A stretch of DNA of 64,000 bases from an uncultured Clostridia bacterium (GTDB lineage: Bacteria; Bacillota; Clostridia; Lachnospirales; Anaerotignaceae): positions 1-64,000 of the forward strand of contig CALWRF010000003.1 of assembly GCA_944383885.1 (NCBI GenBank), read 5' to 3'. Below the pieces are notes generated by a model, which saw only the letters and a list, made by a program, of their open reading frames with translations, searched no databases and was not told the DNA's origin. Shown here one piece after another: positions 41,101 to 49,793 of this stretch (its first letter is position 1; every line of letters starts with the position of its first letter). The position numbers and the translations under genes were made by a program.

Positions 41101-43386
41101 TTAGTTTAATGTAGCTGTCTTTGTAGCGTCGTCCCAGTTGATCTTGCTGTCGTTAAGACCAAGAGCGTATCCCATATCTCTAAGAGGAATGAATGCTCTG
41201 CTGTCAGTGATTTCGCACTGTGCCTGCATTGGAACTTCAACGCCGTTGATTACCATTACGCTTGAGCCAACAACCATGTTGATTACTCTATCACCAAATG
41301 TGATTGTAACTGTATGTGTTGGGTCATCCCATCTTACGATAGCTGAATCAGAAAGAGCTTCTGTTACGGCACGTACTGGGAGCATTGTGTAACCGTTGCT
41401 GATGTAAGCAGGAACGTCAAGAGCGATTGCTTTGTCGTTAGCGTACATCTCTGTAGCACCGATTGTTACTGTAAGTGTTGTTGTGAATGTGTTGTCACCC
41501 TGGTCACGACCAGATGTTACAACGTTTACATAACCGTCAAGAATTGTTACACTTCTCTTATCGAAGTATGGTGTATCGTCATTGTCAGCATCACTCTTAA
41601 TGCTATTTTCGAATATAGCGTCGCTGCTTTCCTCATTTATAGTAAAGTTTTCGCCATCCCATGCAGATACATCAGAAGCGTCGCGGTTGTCTGTTGAAAC
41701 AAGTTTAAGAGCATACTCGCCAGCTGGGATATTTCTTTCCATGTAAAGCTCGCAGTTTGTTACTTTGATAACTGCTGGCTCTTTAGCTGACTCGCTGTCA
41801 ACTGTCATTCTAAGGTTACCATCATCATCAACTTCTACATTTTTAAGTTTAAGGTCGCCTGATACAACCTCTACTGTTGGGTCGTCATCAAATGCAAGGT
41901 TTTCAATCTGAAGAGCGAATGTCTTGCCTTTTTCAAGTACGCCAGCCTCAGCCTCTGTAATTGTGATGTCGCCGATTGCTGTGTGTCTGTAGTCGATAAT
42001 AGCGTCTGTCTTTTCTGCTTCAACTGTTACAGGAGCAACTGCTGTACCAACTACTGCTGTGATTTCTTCATCTACGCCTTTACCTGTAAGTGTAGCTGTG
42101 ATATCGCCTGTAAAGTCAGGAGCGATTGAAAGCTGGAATGTAAAGTGTACTTCAGCTGTATCTGTTTTATCTGTTTCCCAACCGTTAAATGTAAGCTCAT
42201 TACCATCCTCATTAATAGTAAAATCACCAACAGTTGTTATATTGTCATCGTCGCTGATATCAACGCCAAGTACTCTAACGCCTTCTGGGAATACGATTTT
42301 TGTTTTTCTGTTATCTAACCAAGAAGCTTTAACTGTTTCTTCCATTGTTACTTCAAGAGAATCAACGTCTTCATCCATAGAACCTGAATAGAATACTGGA
42401 AGAGTCTTGTCTTCAGCTTCCCATGTTACGCCGTATGTTACAGCTGTAGCAACTTCAAGTGTTGTTTTGGAAATACCATCGCCAGATACTGTCATTTCGC
42501 AGATTTCGCCTGGCTCTACTTCATCATCATCATAATCTACTGTTGCAGCAAGTGTAATGATAATAGATGTGTTAGCTCTTGCAGCTTTAGCTGCATCACT
42601 TGTGAAATCATAAGCGATTTCGATATCTTCATTACCATAATCACCATCGTCGCCTGCTGCTAAAACAACATTACCAGATAATGATGTAGGATATGTTGTG
42701 ATGTCAAGAGACCTAAATGCCCAGTCATTTGAAAGTTTAAGCTTGATTGTTCCCTTGTCATCAAGTGAACCAGCTGATGTTTCTCTGATAACGATGTTTT
42801 CAAGTGTGGCACCGTTTTCAGGAACATTTTTCTTCTTCTCAACAGTTACAGTAGCGTCACCGTCAGCAACAGTAGCGAATTTATATGTTCCTGATGTAAC
42901 TTCTGACTGTAATGGGTCGATTGTTACATTAGCGTCGCCGTTATCTGTAAGGTTTGTGAGCATGTAAACTCTGATGCCCTGAACTCCGCCAATACCATTG
43001 TCACCCTTTATCTTACCTTCAACAACGATGCTTCTATCTGAGAGCTTTGTAACGATTACATTATCAAGACCTTCAACAAATGGTACAATAGAACCATTTT
43101 CAGTTACAGTACCATCAGTAGCTACAGCCTCTGCACCTGTATCGCCATAGTAGTTCCATTCTGCGTTTGTAAGGTCAAGCTCGAATGCTATTGGAGCACC
43201 TGATGTCATCTCCTCGATGTCATCATCATAAATTGTAAGTGTTGGAGCAGTGCTGCTTGTAAGGTCTGAATCCTCAGCACCTGTCACAACATTTGAAATA
43301 CGGTTTGTTGAAGCTGCAAATGCTGTCATAGGAACCATGCCTACAGCCATAACAGCTGCCAACAATAAAGCCAATTTCTTCTTCAT
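41101..43386 (-). CDS. Large secreted surface (S-layer-like) protein with C-terminal stalk domain
   Basis: 761 residues. The signal peptide KKKLALLLAAVMAVGMVPMTAFAA is followed by about 600 residues of acidic, beta-rich sequence with many Asp, Thr and Val. At about 655-761 lies a copper-amine-oxidase-like stalk domain (LDVPAYISNGYTMLPVRAVTEAL, FIPLRDMGYALG, INWDDATKTATL). Codon choice is strongly biased, the promoter is near consensus, the leader carries a stable hairpin and the terminator is strong, so this is probably one of the most abundant proteins of the cell, likely forming or decorating the surface layer. No SLH repeats or sortase motif. Not an enzyme by any visible motif. Confidence 0.85.
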   Translation of the reverse strand: MKKKLALLLAAVMAVGMVPMTAFAASTNRISNVVTGAEDSDLTSSTAPTLTIYDDDIEEMTSGAPIAFELDLTNAEWNYYGDTGAEAVATDGTVTENGSIVPFVEGLDNVIVTKLSDRSIVVEGKIKGDNGIGGVQGIRVYMLTNLTDNGDANVTIDPLQSEVTSGTYKFATVADGDATVTVEKKKNVPENGATLENIVIRETSAGSLDDKGTIKLKLSNDWAFRSLDITTYPTSLSGNVVLAAGDDGDYGNEDIEIAYDFTSDAAKAARANTSIIITLAATVDYDDDEVEPGEICEMTVSGDGISKTTLEVATAVTYGVTWEAEDKTLPVFYSGSMDEDVDSLEVTMEETVKASWLDNRKTKIVFPEGVRVLGVDISDDDNITTVGDFTINEDGNELTFNGWETDKTDTAEVHFTFQLSIAPDFTGDITATLTGKGVDEEITAVVGTAVAPVTVEAEKTDAIIDYRHTAIGDITITEAEAGVLEKGKTFALQIENLAFDDDPTVEVVSGDLKLKNVEVDDDGNLRMTVDSESAKEPAVIKVTNCELYMERNIPAGEYALKLVSTDNRDASDVSAWDGENFTINEESSDAIFENSIKSDADNDDTPYFDKRSVTILDGYVNVVTSGRDQGDNTFTTTLTVTIGATEMYANDKAIALDVPAYISNGYTMLPVRAVTEALSDSAIVRWDDPTHTVTITFGDRVINMVVGSSVMVINGVEVPMQAQCEITDSRAFIPLRDMGYALGLNDSKINWDDATKTATLN

Positions 43387-43422
43387 GTCTTTGTTTCCTC
43401 CCTTTTTAAATTTGTATTTTCA

Positions 43423-43464
43423 ATCTGTTTTTGAAGGTTCGCTACTCACCTTCAACTTACAGAT
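43423..43464 (-). promoter_or_regulatory. 5'-leader hairpin of the surface-protein mRNA
   Basis: TTGAAGGT pairs with ACCTTCAA (9-nt loop), with an outer ATCTGT/ACAGAT pair, starting at or within a few bases of the expected transcript start. Such 5' hairpins stabilise abundant S-layer-type mRNAs. Confidence 0.75.
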
Positions 43465-43467
43465 AGA

Positions 43468-43496
43468 ATTATAGCATTGTCCCAAACCAACGTCAA
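43468..43496 (-). promoter_or_regulatory. Strong sigma-A promoter of the surface-protein gene
   Basis: TTGACG, 17-bp spacer, TATAAT on the minus strand. Confidence 0.88.
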
Positions 43497-43567
43497 TAAT
43501 TCCGGCGGAAGTGTAATCTTACTGTAACATTGACGAAATATATCCGCAAAAAGTCCACAGCTCAATT

Positions 43568-43598
43568 ACAATATTGCGCCTTTAGCGCACAATATTGT
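43568..43598. repeat. GC-cored inverted repeat upstream of the promoter
   Basis: ACAATATTGCGC faces GCGCACAATATTGT with a 2-base offset, 5-base loop. It lies about 70 bases upstream of the -35 box. No T-run; may bind a regulator. Confidence 0.6.
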
Positions 43599-43772
43599 CG
43601 TCTGCCAGAAAATAGGCGCAGTTTATGGACAAAACCTAATATATTATATACCAAATCCTGCCGTATTTCAATAAAAATTATCCCCAAAATATAAATTATG
43701 CACCTTTATCGTCTGCCTTTTGGGTATATCCCCTTAAAAACTTATAAAATAATACGCGTATTTAATTAAATT

Positions 43773-43819
43773 TAAAAACCGGCATAAAACAGTTTAAAAA
43801 AATACGTTTTATGCCGGTT
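43773..43819 (-). terminator. Terminator of the cdaA-cdaR operon
   Basis: AACCGGCATAAAAC pairs with GTTTTATGCCGGTT (14 bp), followed by TTTAAATTT, 16 bases past the cdaR stop. Confidence 0.9.
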
Positions 43820-43834
43820 AACGCTTTCTGTATT

Positions 43835-45109
43835 TTATTGCGCTTCTTCTTCCTGCGAAGTTTCCCCTTGGTTTTCCTCGCTTATAATAACTGTAGCGTA
43901 AGGCGCCTGACCCACAAGCGAGCAGCCTTCCGGAAGGGACACATTTATCTGCACCCTGTGCTCTCCCACAGCCAATCCTGTTACATCTAAAGAATAAGCT
44001 ATATTTTCTTCATTTGCGCCGCCGCCTGAAACTTCAATATTAAATGTATCTTTTTCAATTTCGGCAGTGCCCTGCGCCGTGCCTGTTATTTCAATATCCT
44101 CGGAATTAAACGAAAAGTCATGTTCTTCCCTTCCCGTTATTTCAACAGTAACAGTTATCCTTCCGTCGGAACCCTCGGCTACCTCAGCCCCTTGCGGAAT
44201 ATAGGCTGAAACGTCGTAAGTCCTTATTACATCAGCTGTACTGCCTGTAATATCCACATCAGGCAGAGTTATATACATAATGCCGCTTAATATATCCGGG
44301 CTTCCGCTTATATACACATAGTTAGGGCTTAAAGACATTCTTCCCACACTGCATCCTTCGGCAGGCTCGCCTGTATACTGCGCCTGTATAGGTATTTTGC
44401 GTTCAGTTTCCATTTTAAGCGTAACTACAGCCACGTCGCGGCTTATATATACTCCGTCAACAACATTCCCGTCGGAATCGTATGCGGCAAGGGTTGAATT
44501 TACTTTCTGCCCGTTGTGCGGAGAATCAAGATTTACAGTCGCCTTAACGCTATCTACTCTGTCCACATCGCCTTTAGCGCCGTATACCTTTACATATTCA
44601 GGGTCAATTGCGTCGCTGCTTACCGAAACGCCGCTTTCCACACTGCCGTTAAATACGGCTTCCACCGCAAAATTTTTCGATACATTCTCATCAAGCAGTA
44701 CGTCTACATTGGAAGGCGTAATATATTCCGTGTCAACATAATCGCTGGCAAGAAGCCCTGTCCTTATCCTTACCGGCAGGCTTACCTCGTCCGGTGAAGA
44801 ATCCATGTCAATAGAAGAAATATCTATATATGCCGAAAACGATTTGTTCTGCTGTATTTTATCCAGAACCATGCGTTTGCCTCTCAGCCTTACGGATACC
44901 TTTGTGTTTTCTATTACATCGGCGTTTGTAATTGTTTTTCCAGCTTCCTCAGCGTAAGAAGCGTTTACAATGTCCAAATTAGATGTAAAAATCCTTGTTT
45001 CAACTGGGTTTTCTATGTTTATAACAACAAACCAGAGGCAGATGGCTATAAAAACGGAAAGCAGTTTCCATCCGGCGTCTTTTGTGAGAGTTTCTTTAAA
45101 CTTACTCAT
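43835..45109 (-). CDS. cdaR: CdaR, YbbR-domain regulator of diadenylate cyclase
   Basis: 424 residues from the ATG at 45109 (GGAGGAGGGG ahead), which overlaps the cdaA stop by 8 bases; a longer frame upstream lies inside cdaA. One N-terminal membrane segment (WKLLSVFIAICLWFVVINIENP) is followed by about four YbbR repeats outside the membrane, each with the pattern 'I...G..V....VE..PS.V...G' (for example SPNYVYISGSPDIL). It contacts CdaA in the membrane and adjusts c-di-AMP synthesis. The Glu/Gln-rich end is a low-complexity tail. glmM, the usual third partner, is not present here. Confidence 0.92.
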   Translation of the reverse strand: MSKFKETLTKDAGWKLLSVFIAICLWFVVINIENPVETRIFTSNLDIVNASYAEEAGKTITNADVIENTKVSVRLRGKRMVLDKIQQNKSFSAYIDISSIDMDSSPDEVSLPVRIRTGLLASDYVDTEYITPSNVDVLLDENVSKNFAVEAVFNGSVESGVSVSSDAIDPEYVKVYGAKGDVDRVDSVKATVNLDSPHNGQKVNSTLAAYDSDGNVVDGVYISRDVAVVTLKMETERKIPIQAQYTGEPAEGCSVGRMSLSPNYVYISGSPDILSGIMYITLPDVDITGSTADVIRTYDVSAYIPQGAEVAEGSDGRITVTVEITGREEHDFSFNSEDIEITGTAQGTAEIEKDTFNIEVSGGGANEENIAYSLDVTGLAVGEHRVQINVSLPEGCSLVGQAPYATVIISEENQGETSQEEEAQ

Positions 45110-45968
45110 CTTTTTTGCCCCTCCTCCAGAATATTTTCTTTTTCCTGCTCCTGCTTCTCTTGCCCTGCAAAAGCATGCGCCGCATTGCGTCAACGCTTAA
45201 ATTACGGTAAAGCACACCGCCGTTAGCTATTGAAATGGCGCCTGTTTCTTCCGAAACAACAACAACAAAAGCGTCTGAAACCTCACTGGCGCCTATAGCC
45301 GCCCTGTGCCTTGTGCCTAAGTCCATGCTTATGTCATTACTTTCTGTAAGCGGCAGGAAACATGTTGCCGCGGCAATGCGGTTATTTTTTATAATAACGG
45401 CTCCGTCGTGCAGCGGTGTATTCTTTTCAAATATATTAATAAGAAGCTGGCTTGTAACAACAGCGTCTATATTAATGCCTGTTCTTTCAAAATCGCCTAA
45501 AGGCACATCTCTTTCAATAAGCATAAGGGCGCCTGTCCTTGCAGCTCCCATTTTTTCGGAAGCTTTTATAATTTCCTCAACCGTCTTTTCTGTATACTCG
45601 CGGCTTTTTTCAGGCGTATCAAAATTAAGCATAGCGAAAAAATGCTTGCTCTTTCCCAGCTGCTCCAAAGCCTTCCTCAGCTCCGGCTGAAAAACAACTA
45701 TAACGGCTATAATACCTACTGAAATTGTGTTTTGCAGTATCCATAATATTGTATTAAGCCTTAGCATATACGAAACTAAAGCAAATATCACAATAACAAG
45801 TATACCCTTAAAAAGAACCCACGCCCTTGTTTCCTTAATCCAAAATATCATTTTATATATAAGGTAAGCGACTATCAGAATATCAAGAATATCCCTGAAA
45901 CCCACTGAAGGCATGGATACACTGGCAAACCTGAAACTGTCCCAAAGGTTTATTATATAATGATCCAT
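45102..45968 (-). CDS. cdaA: Diadenylate cyclase CdaA
   Basis: 288 residues: three N-terminal membrane helices (about 27-95) and a DAC domain with the signature motifs HDGAVII and GTRHRAAIG that bind ATP and make c-di-AMP from two ATP. The C-terminus is very basic (LLQGKRSRSRKKKIFWRRGKK). It controls potassium, osmotic and cell-wall homeostasis. The gene overlaps both neighbours by a few bases, so the operon is translationally coupled. Confidence 0.97.
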   Translation of the reverse strand: MDHYIINLWDSFRFASVSMPSVGFRDILDILIVAYLIYKMIFWIKETRAWVLFKGILVIVIFALVSYMLRLNTILWILQNTISVGIIAVIVVFQPELRKALEQLGKSKHFFAMLNFDTPEKSREYTEKTVEEIIKASEKMGAARTGALMLIERDVPLGDFERTGINIDAVVTSQLLINIFEKNTPLHDGAVIIKNNRIAAATCFLPLTESNDISMDLGTRHRAAIGASEVSDAFVVVVSEETGAISIANGGVLYRNLSVDAMRRMLLQGKRSRSRKKKIFWRRGKKDE

Positions 45969-46912
45969 TAATCTTCACTCCCGTTGCGTTCTTTCCGAGG
46001 CATTTTAATTTTAGGTACGGCTTTAACATAGTAAACGTAGTTTTTATCCTGAAACCGCACCCTTTCCGCATGCCTGTAGTCGGGTAAATCATCAAAAAGC
46101 CTTATAATAAAAGCTATTACGGCAGATAGCAGCACAAAAAACGGAAGACCCATAACCGAAAACCGACTTCCGCCTATTATTACAGCTAAAAACATGGCTA
46201 TAACCGTAACTGCCGCCGAAGTAATAATGGCGGCTTCCTTTTCATGGTCAATATGCATGCTGCTTACCGCCCATGCGCAAACTACAGATAAAACCATAGC
46301 CGCCGCCGCGTAAAAACTGCCTGATATAACAGATAGGCTCTCTTGCGAAAAAATATATGTATACATATTAAAAAGCACATCAGGCATGGTTGAAGCCGAA
46401 AACTCCGAAGCAGGCGACATTTTAATAAATTCATTTAATATAGGCATTACTTGGTTTGTAAACATCGCCGCCGCTACCGGAAATATGGCTTTGCCGCCAA
46501 AATATATCCCGCCTAAAAAAGCAGCCGCGTATGGCACCTTAATTTTAAAGCACACAAGCATTGCCGCAAACAATAAGCTTTCTTTAGGAAAAACTCTTCC
46601 GTAAAAAACATATAAAAGGAAGAAAAATATCAAAGCCGCAACAGACGCCTCAACAGACGCCGACGCTATAAAAATAACAGCGGCTACGGCAGATACAGCC
46701 AAAAAAACAGCCGGTGATGAAACGGAGGCAAATATGCCGCCTAAAAGAATTATAATAATGTTTTTTGTGCCTGTTAAATTTCCGGCGGAAAGAGAACTCA
46801 TAAACAAAAAAGTTATTATGCCAGCCAAAAATTTAGATGCTATATTGATTTTATCCTCATTAAGCTTATAAATCCTTATCATCTTTTGACGAATAAGAAA
46901 TAACTCTTCCAT
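45968..46912 (-). CDS. Polytopic membrane protein of unknown function upstream of cdaA
   Basis: 314 residues with eight to nine hydrophobic segments grouped as an N-terminal block (about 25-145), a middle block (about 150-215) and a last pair (about 225-275), then a basic tail. The start at 46912 has GGGGAAGG ahead and lies inside the previous gene (47-base overlap); the stop shares one base with the cdaA start. No transporter motif is recognised. Close coupling to cdaA suggests a link to c-di-AMP or envelope homeostasis. Not assigned. Confidence 0.75.
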   Translation of the reverse strand: MEELFLIRQKMIRIYKLNEDKINIASKFLAGIITFLFMSSLSAGNLTGTKNIIIILLGGIFASVSSPAVFLAVSAVAAVIFIASASVEASVAALIFFFLLYVFYGRVFPKESLLFAAMLVCFKIKVPYAAAFLGGIYFGGKAIFPVAAAMFTNQVMPILNEFIKMSPASEFSASTMPDVLFNMYTYIFSQESLSVISGSFYAAAAMVLSVVCAWAVSSMHIDHEKEAAIITSAAVTVIAMFLAVIIGGSRFSVMGLPFFVLLSAVIAFIIRLFDDLPDYRHAERVRFQDKNYVYYVKAVPKIKMPRKERNGSED

Positions 46913-47336
46913 TGTCCTTCCCCTTTACAGATATTTTCCTGCCTTTAAGACCGCCTGATACATTGAGCCTTTTGAGTCTTTCCTCATAAATGTCAAGACG
47001 CCTCTGAGCCTCTTCGTACTCCCTTTTATATGTAAAAGAACATATAAAAGTATATATTATAAGTATGGCTATAAGCGCCACGCCTATTTCTATAATAGTG
47101 TTTTTGCTTATTATATCAAATATATCGGCATTTTTTATGACTAATTCATAAATATAATACATGCCGCATACTATAAAAAAACCTGCCGCTACGCCTAAGC
47201 GCATGCTTAGACCCCTTAAATATACATAATCTCTTCTGTATTTAGATGTAATCTTTCTGTCTTTTTCGCCATAATGCTTGTCGTAAACGGCTAAGCTTAT
47301 CATTGTTTTAATTCTTCTAAGGTCTTCCAAATACAA
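46866..47336 (-). CDS. Small two-helix membrane protein of the cda operon
   Basis: 156 residues: charged N-terminus with Tyr/Arg/Lys clusters, two membrane segments (about 50-70 and 83-105), and a Lys/Arg/Glu-rich coiled tail (EEAQRRLDIYEERLKRL). Its 3' end overlaps the next gene by 47 bases in another frame. Function unknown; it is probably first in the cda operon, as the next gene upstream is separated by about 120 bases. Confidence 0.72.
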   Translation of the reverse strand: MYLEDLRRIKTMISLAVYDKHYGEKDRKITSKYRRDYVYLRGLSMRLGVAAGFFIVCGMYYIYELVIKNADIFDIISKNTIIEIGVALIAILIIYTFICSFTYKREYEEAQRRLDIYEERLKRLNVSGGLKGRKISVKGKDNGRVISYSSKDDKDL

Positions 47337-47458
47337 GAGCCTCCTTTTAAAGTCGCATTAACTGTTTTATAGCTGGATAAAAGTTACTGCTTTTTAAGTA
47401 TACCATAAAATACGCTGCTGAAAACAGCTATAACATTAATTTTTTTATAAATTCGCCC

Positions 47459-49438
47459 TTACAGTTCTATTTTATAATATTTCATTTTATTCCACAGCGT
47501 AGAGCGGCTTATGCCCAGTTCTTGGGCAGCTTTTTTCCTTGAAAGATTATTGTTTTTAAGCGCCGCTATAATCCTGCGCTTTTCCCATTGCTGCGCTGTT
47601 GTGTCATCAGGCAGGTCGTTGTCGTCGTATTTTGAAAACGTGATTTTACGCCTTCGCGCCTTTTCGGCATTTTCCGTTGATTCAAGGGCATTGTTTATTT
47701 CGGTAAAAAGAGCGCTTGTATTAATACGGCTGTTTTTCATCATAACGGTAATCCTTTCAAGTATATTCCTCAGCTCGCGTATATTTCCTCTCAGCTCGTA
47801 TTTTGAAAGCTCATAAATTATCTCACGCCATAAAGCTTCGTTAGCCTTAAAAATTCTGTAGTCTATATCTTTTAAAAACTTAACGGCTATCTCCTCAATA
47901 TCCTCCTTGCGCTTTCTTAAAGGCGGAATTTTAAGTTCCAGCACATCAAGCCTGTAATATAAATCCTCCCTGAAATTCCCTTTTGCGACTTCTTTTTGCA
48001 AGTCCCTGTTTGTGGCGGCTATAACCCTTACATCAACGGGTATAACCCTGTCGCTTCCTATACGTCTGATTTCTTTTTCCTGTATAACCCTTAAAAGCTG
48101 AACCTGCATTTCAAGAGGCATTTCGCCTATTTCGTCAAGGAATATTGTGCCCATGTGCGCCATTTCAAAAACGCCCATTTTACCGCCTTTGCTTGCGCCT
48201 GTAAAGGAGCCTTCATCGTAGCCGAAAAACTCTGCTTCCAAAAGGTTTTTAGGTATTGCGGCGCAGTTTACCGCAACGAACGGACCTCCGCTTCTAAAGC
48301 CGGCATTGTGTATGCTCTGGGCAAAAAGCTCCTTGCCCGTTCCCGTTTCCCCCAGTATAAGCACTGTAGAGTCAGAAAACGCATAGCTTTTAGCCACATT
48401 TTTTGTTTCGGTAATTGCAGAAGAAGAACCTTTTATGTCGTCAAAACCATACTTTGCGAAAAAGCCTTTCTTGTTTTTTGTAAGGCTTAAACGCGCGTTT
48501 TTCTCGTGCTCCTGCAAAACCGCCAAGTCCTGAAAAGTAGAAACAACGCCTTTCTTTTTGCCGTCTACTTCAATGGGTATCCGGTGGGTAAGCACTGTGC
48601 CGTAAGGCAGCTCAAATATATCGCCTATATCTCCGCCGTCTTTTTCCATGGCTTTAATCATTTTAGTGCCCTTTATTACATTATATATGTGCTCCCCTTC
48701 CAAGCGCTTGCTCTTGTCGCGCTTGAGGAATTTATACACCATGTCGTTTGCGGCAATTATTATGCCGTTTTCATCAATGGCAAGTATGGCGTCGTTTGTA
48801 AAATTAAATACAACCTTGTACTGCTCCAGTCTAAGCTCGTTTTCTTTGTTCTTTTCTTCCTCCAGCTGTTTAACCGCCGCTATTTCCTTAGCGCTGTTAA
48901 CAGCCTGAAAAACACTCTCAGTGCTTAAATGAACGGTTTTATACGTAAATGAGCGGCGCCTTAATTCATAGGCAAAGTCTTCAGGTCCTATAAAAACAGC
49001 GTTTTTATCGGCATTATCAAAAAAAGTATTTCGCGCGCTTTAATTGCATGAAATATTAAAACTTTCAACATCTATATTCCACTTTTGCGCCAGAAAGCCG
49101 CAGTCTGCCTCCTCGCCGTTATATAAAAGAAGAACCGCTTTTTTGTATTTTGTCCTGTCAAAATCCGTTTTGTAAAAGTCTATTGTGCTCTTTCTGACCA
49201 TTAAGGCGCATACATCGCGGCCGTATTCTACAATCCTGCTGTCCATGCCGTAAAAAAGAAATACCTTCTTGCCCTGTTCCATTTTTTCACGGCAGTGCCT
49301 TGAAACATACTCCTCATCACATACCGAAACTTCTATAGAATAGTTTAGCTTTAAAAGCGCCTTTTCAATTTCCTCAGCGTTAAAAGATGTAAAAGCGATA
49401 AAGTTTATTTTATCAAAATATGCCTGTCTTAAATCCAT
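47459..49438 (-). pseudogene. PrpR-like sigma-54-dependent activator interrupted by one in-frame stop
   Basis: Read from the ATG at 49438 (GGGGGA ahead), a single frame runs to 47459 (660 codons) with one TAA at 49042-49040, after WNIDVESFNISCN. Codons after the stop continue the same frame without a shift (SARNTFFDNADKNAVF...). Domains: PrpR-type N-terminal sensor (1 to about 190), a PAS-like segment (about 215-310), AAA+ ATPase with GETGTGKE (Walker A) and GSFTGA in place of the sigma-54-contacting GAFTGA, then a Fis-type HTH (LSRKKAAQELGISRSTLWNKMKYYKIEL). The stop would leave a 132-residue stub unless read through, or unless translation restarts; the next ATG (48742) has no ribosome site. 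Could be a recent mutation, a sequencing error, or regulated read-through. Confidence 0.85.
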
Positions 49439-49495
49439 GCTATCCCCCATAAAAATACTAAGCATTATAAATATGCGGTAAAGCAGCCTTACCAC

Positions 49496-49793
49496 AAGTA
49501 TGAAATTTTTATATTAAATAATAATTTATTGTTAATTATATATCATTTGAATTTTCTGCATTTTATGCCATGTATTAATTTTACACCAGTATTGTATTAT
49601 TTTAAATACCACATGAATAAAAATTTGAATTTTTATGAGCTTTAAGCAAAGCAATATTCCTCAAAAAGCAAAATTGTTCATATTAAAAAACCCTCTAATT
49701 TAAATTAATAATTGAAATATTTAACTATTTGCATTATAATAATATAAACATATAGTTTAATTATGTTAAATAAAATTCAAAGGAGTGTTATAA
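49496..49793. other. Intergenic region between activator and alcohol dehydrogenase
   Basis: AT-rich. It contains the sigma-A promoter of the dehydrogenase (49712-49740). No sigma-54 (-24 GG / -12 GC) promoter was found, although a sigma-54 activator is divergent from it. Confidence 0.6.
49712..49740 (+). promoter_or_regulatory. Promoter of the second iron alcohol dehydrogenase
   Basis: TTGAAA, 17-bp spacer, TATAAT, about 50 bases before the start codon. Confidence 0.8.

Larger units (their letters stand above)
43387..43834. other. Control region of the surface-protein gene
   Basis: From left to right: RBS GGGAGG, leader hairpin (43423-43464), promoter (43468-43496), inverted repeat (43568-43598), AT-rich sequence and the cdaR terminator (43777-43819). 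No gene. Confidence 0.8.

Noticed and set aside
45110..45193. N-terminal extension of CdaR with a Cys/Arg-rich sequence
   Set aside because: It is the cdaA coding sequence read in another frame. ATG at 45109 has a strong ribosome site.
48506..48928. 140-codon plus-strand frame and other frames opposite the sigma-54 activator
   Set aside because: They are antisense shadows of the activator frame, without ribosome sites.
49496..49793. Sigma-54 promoter for the second alcohol dehydrogenase
   Set aside because: No GG...GC pair with the required -24/-12 spacing. A good sigma-A promoter is present instead.
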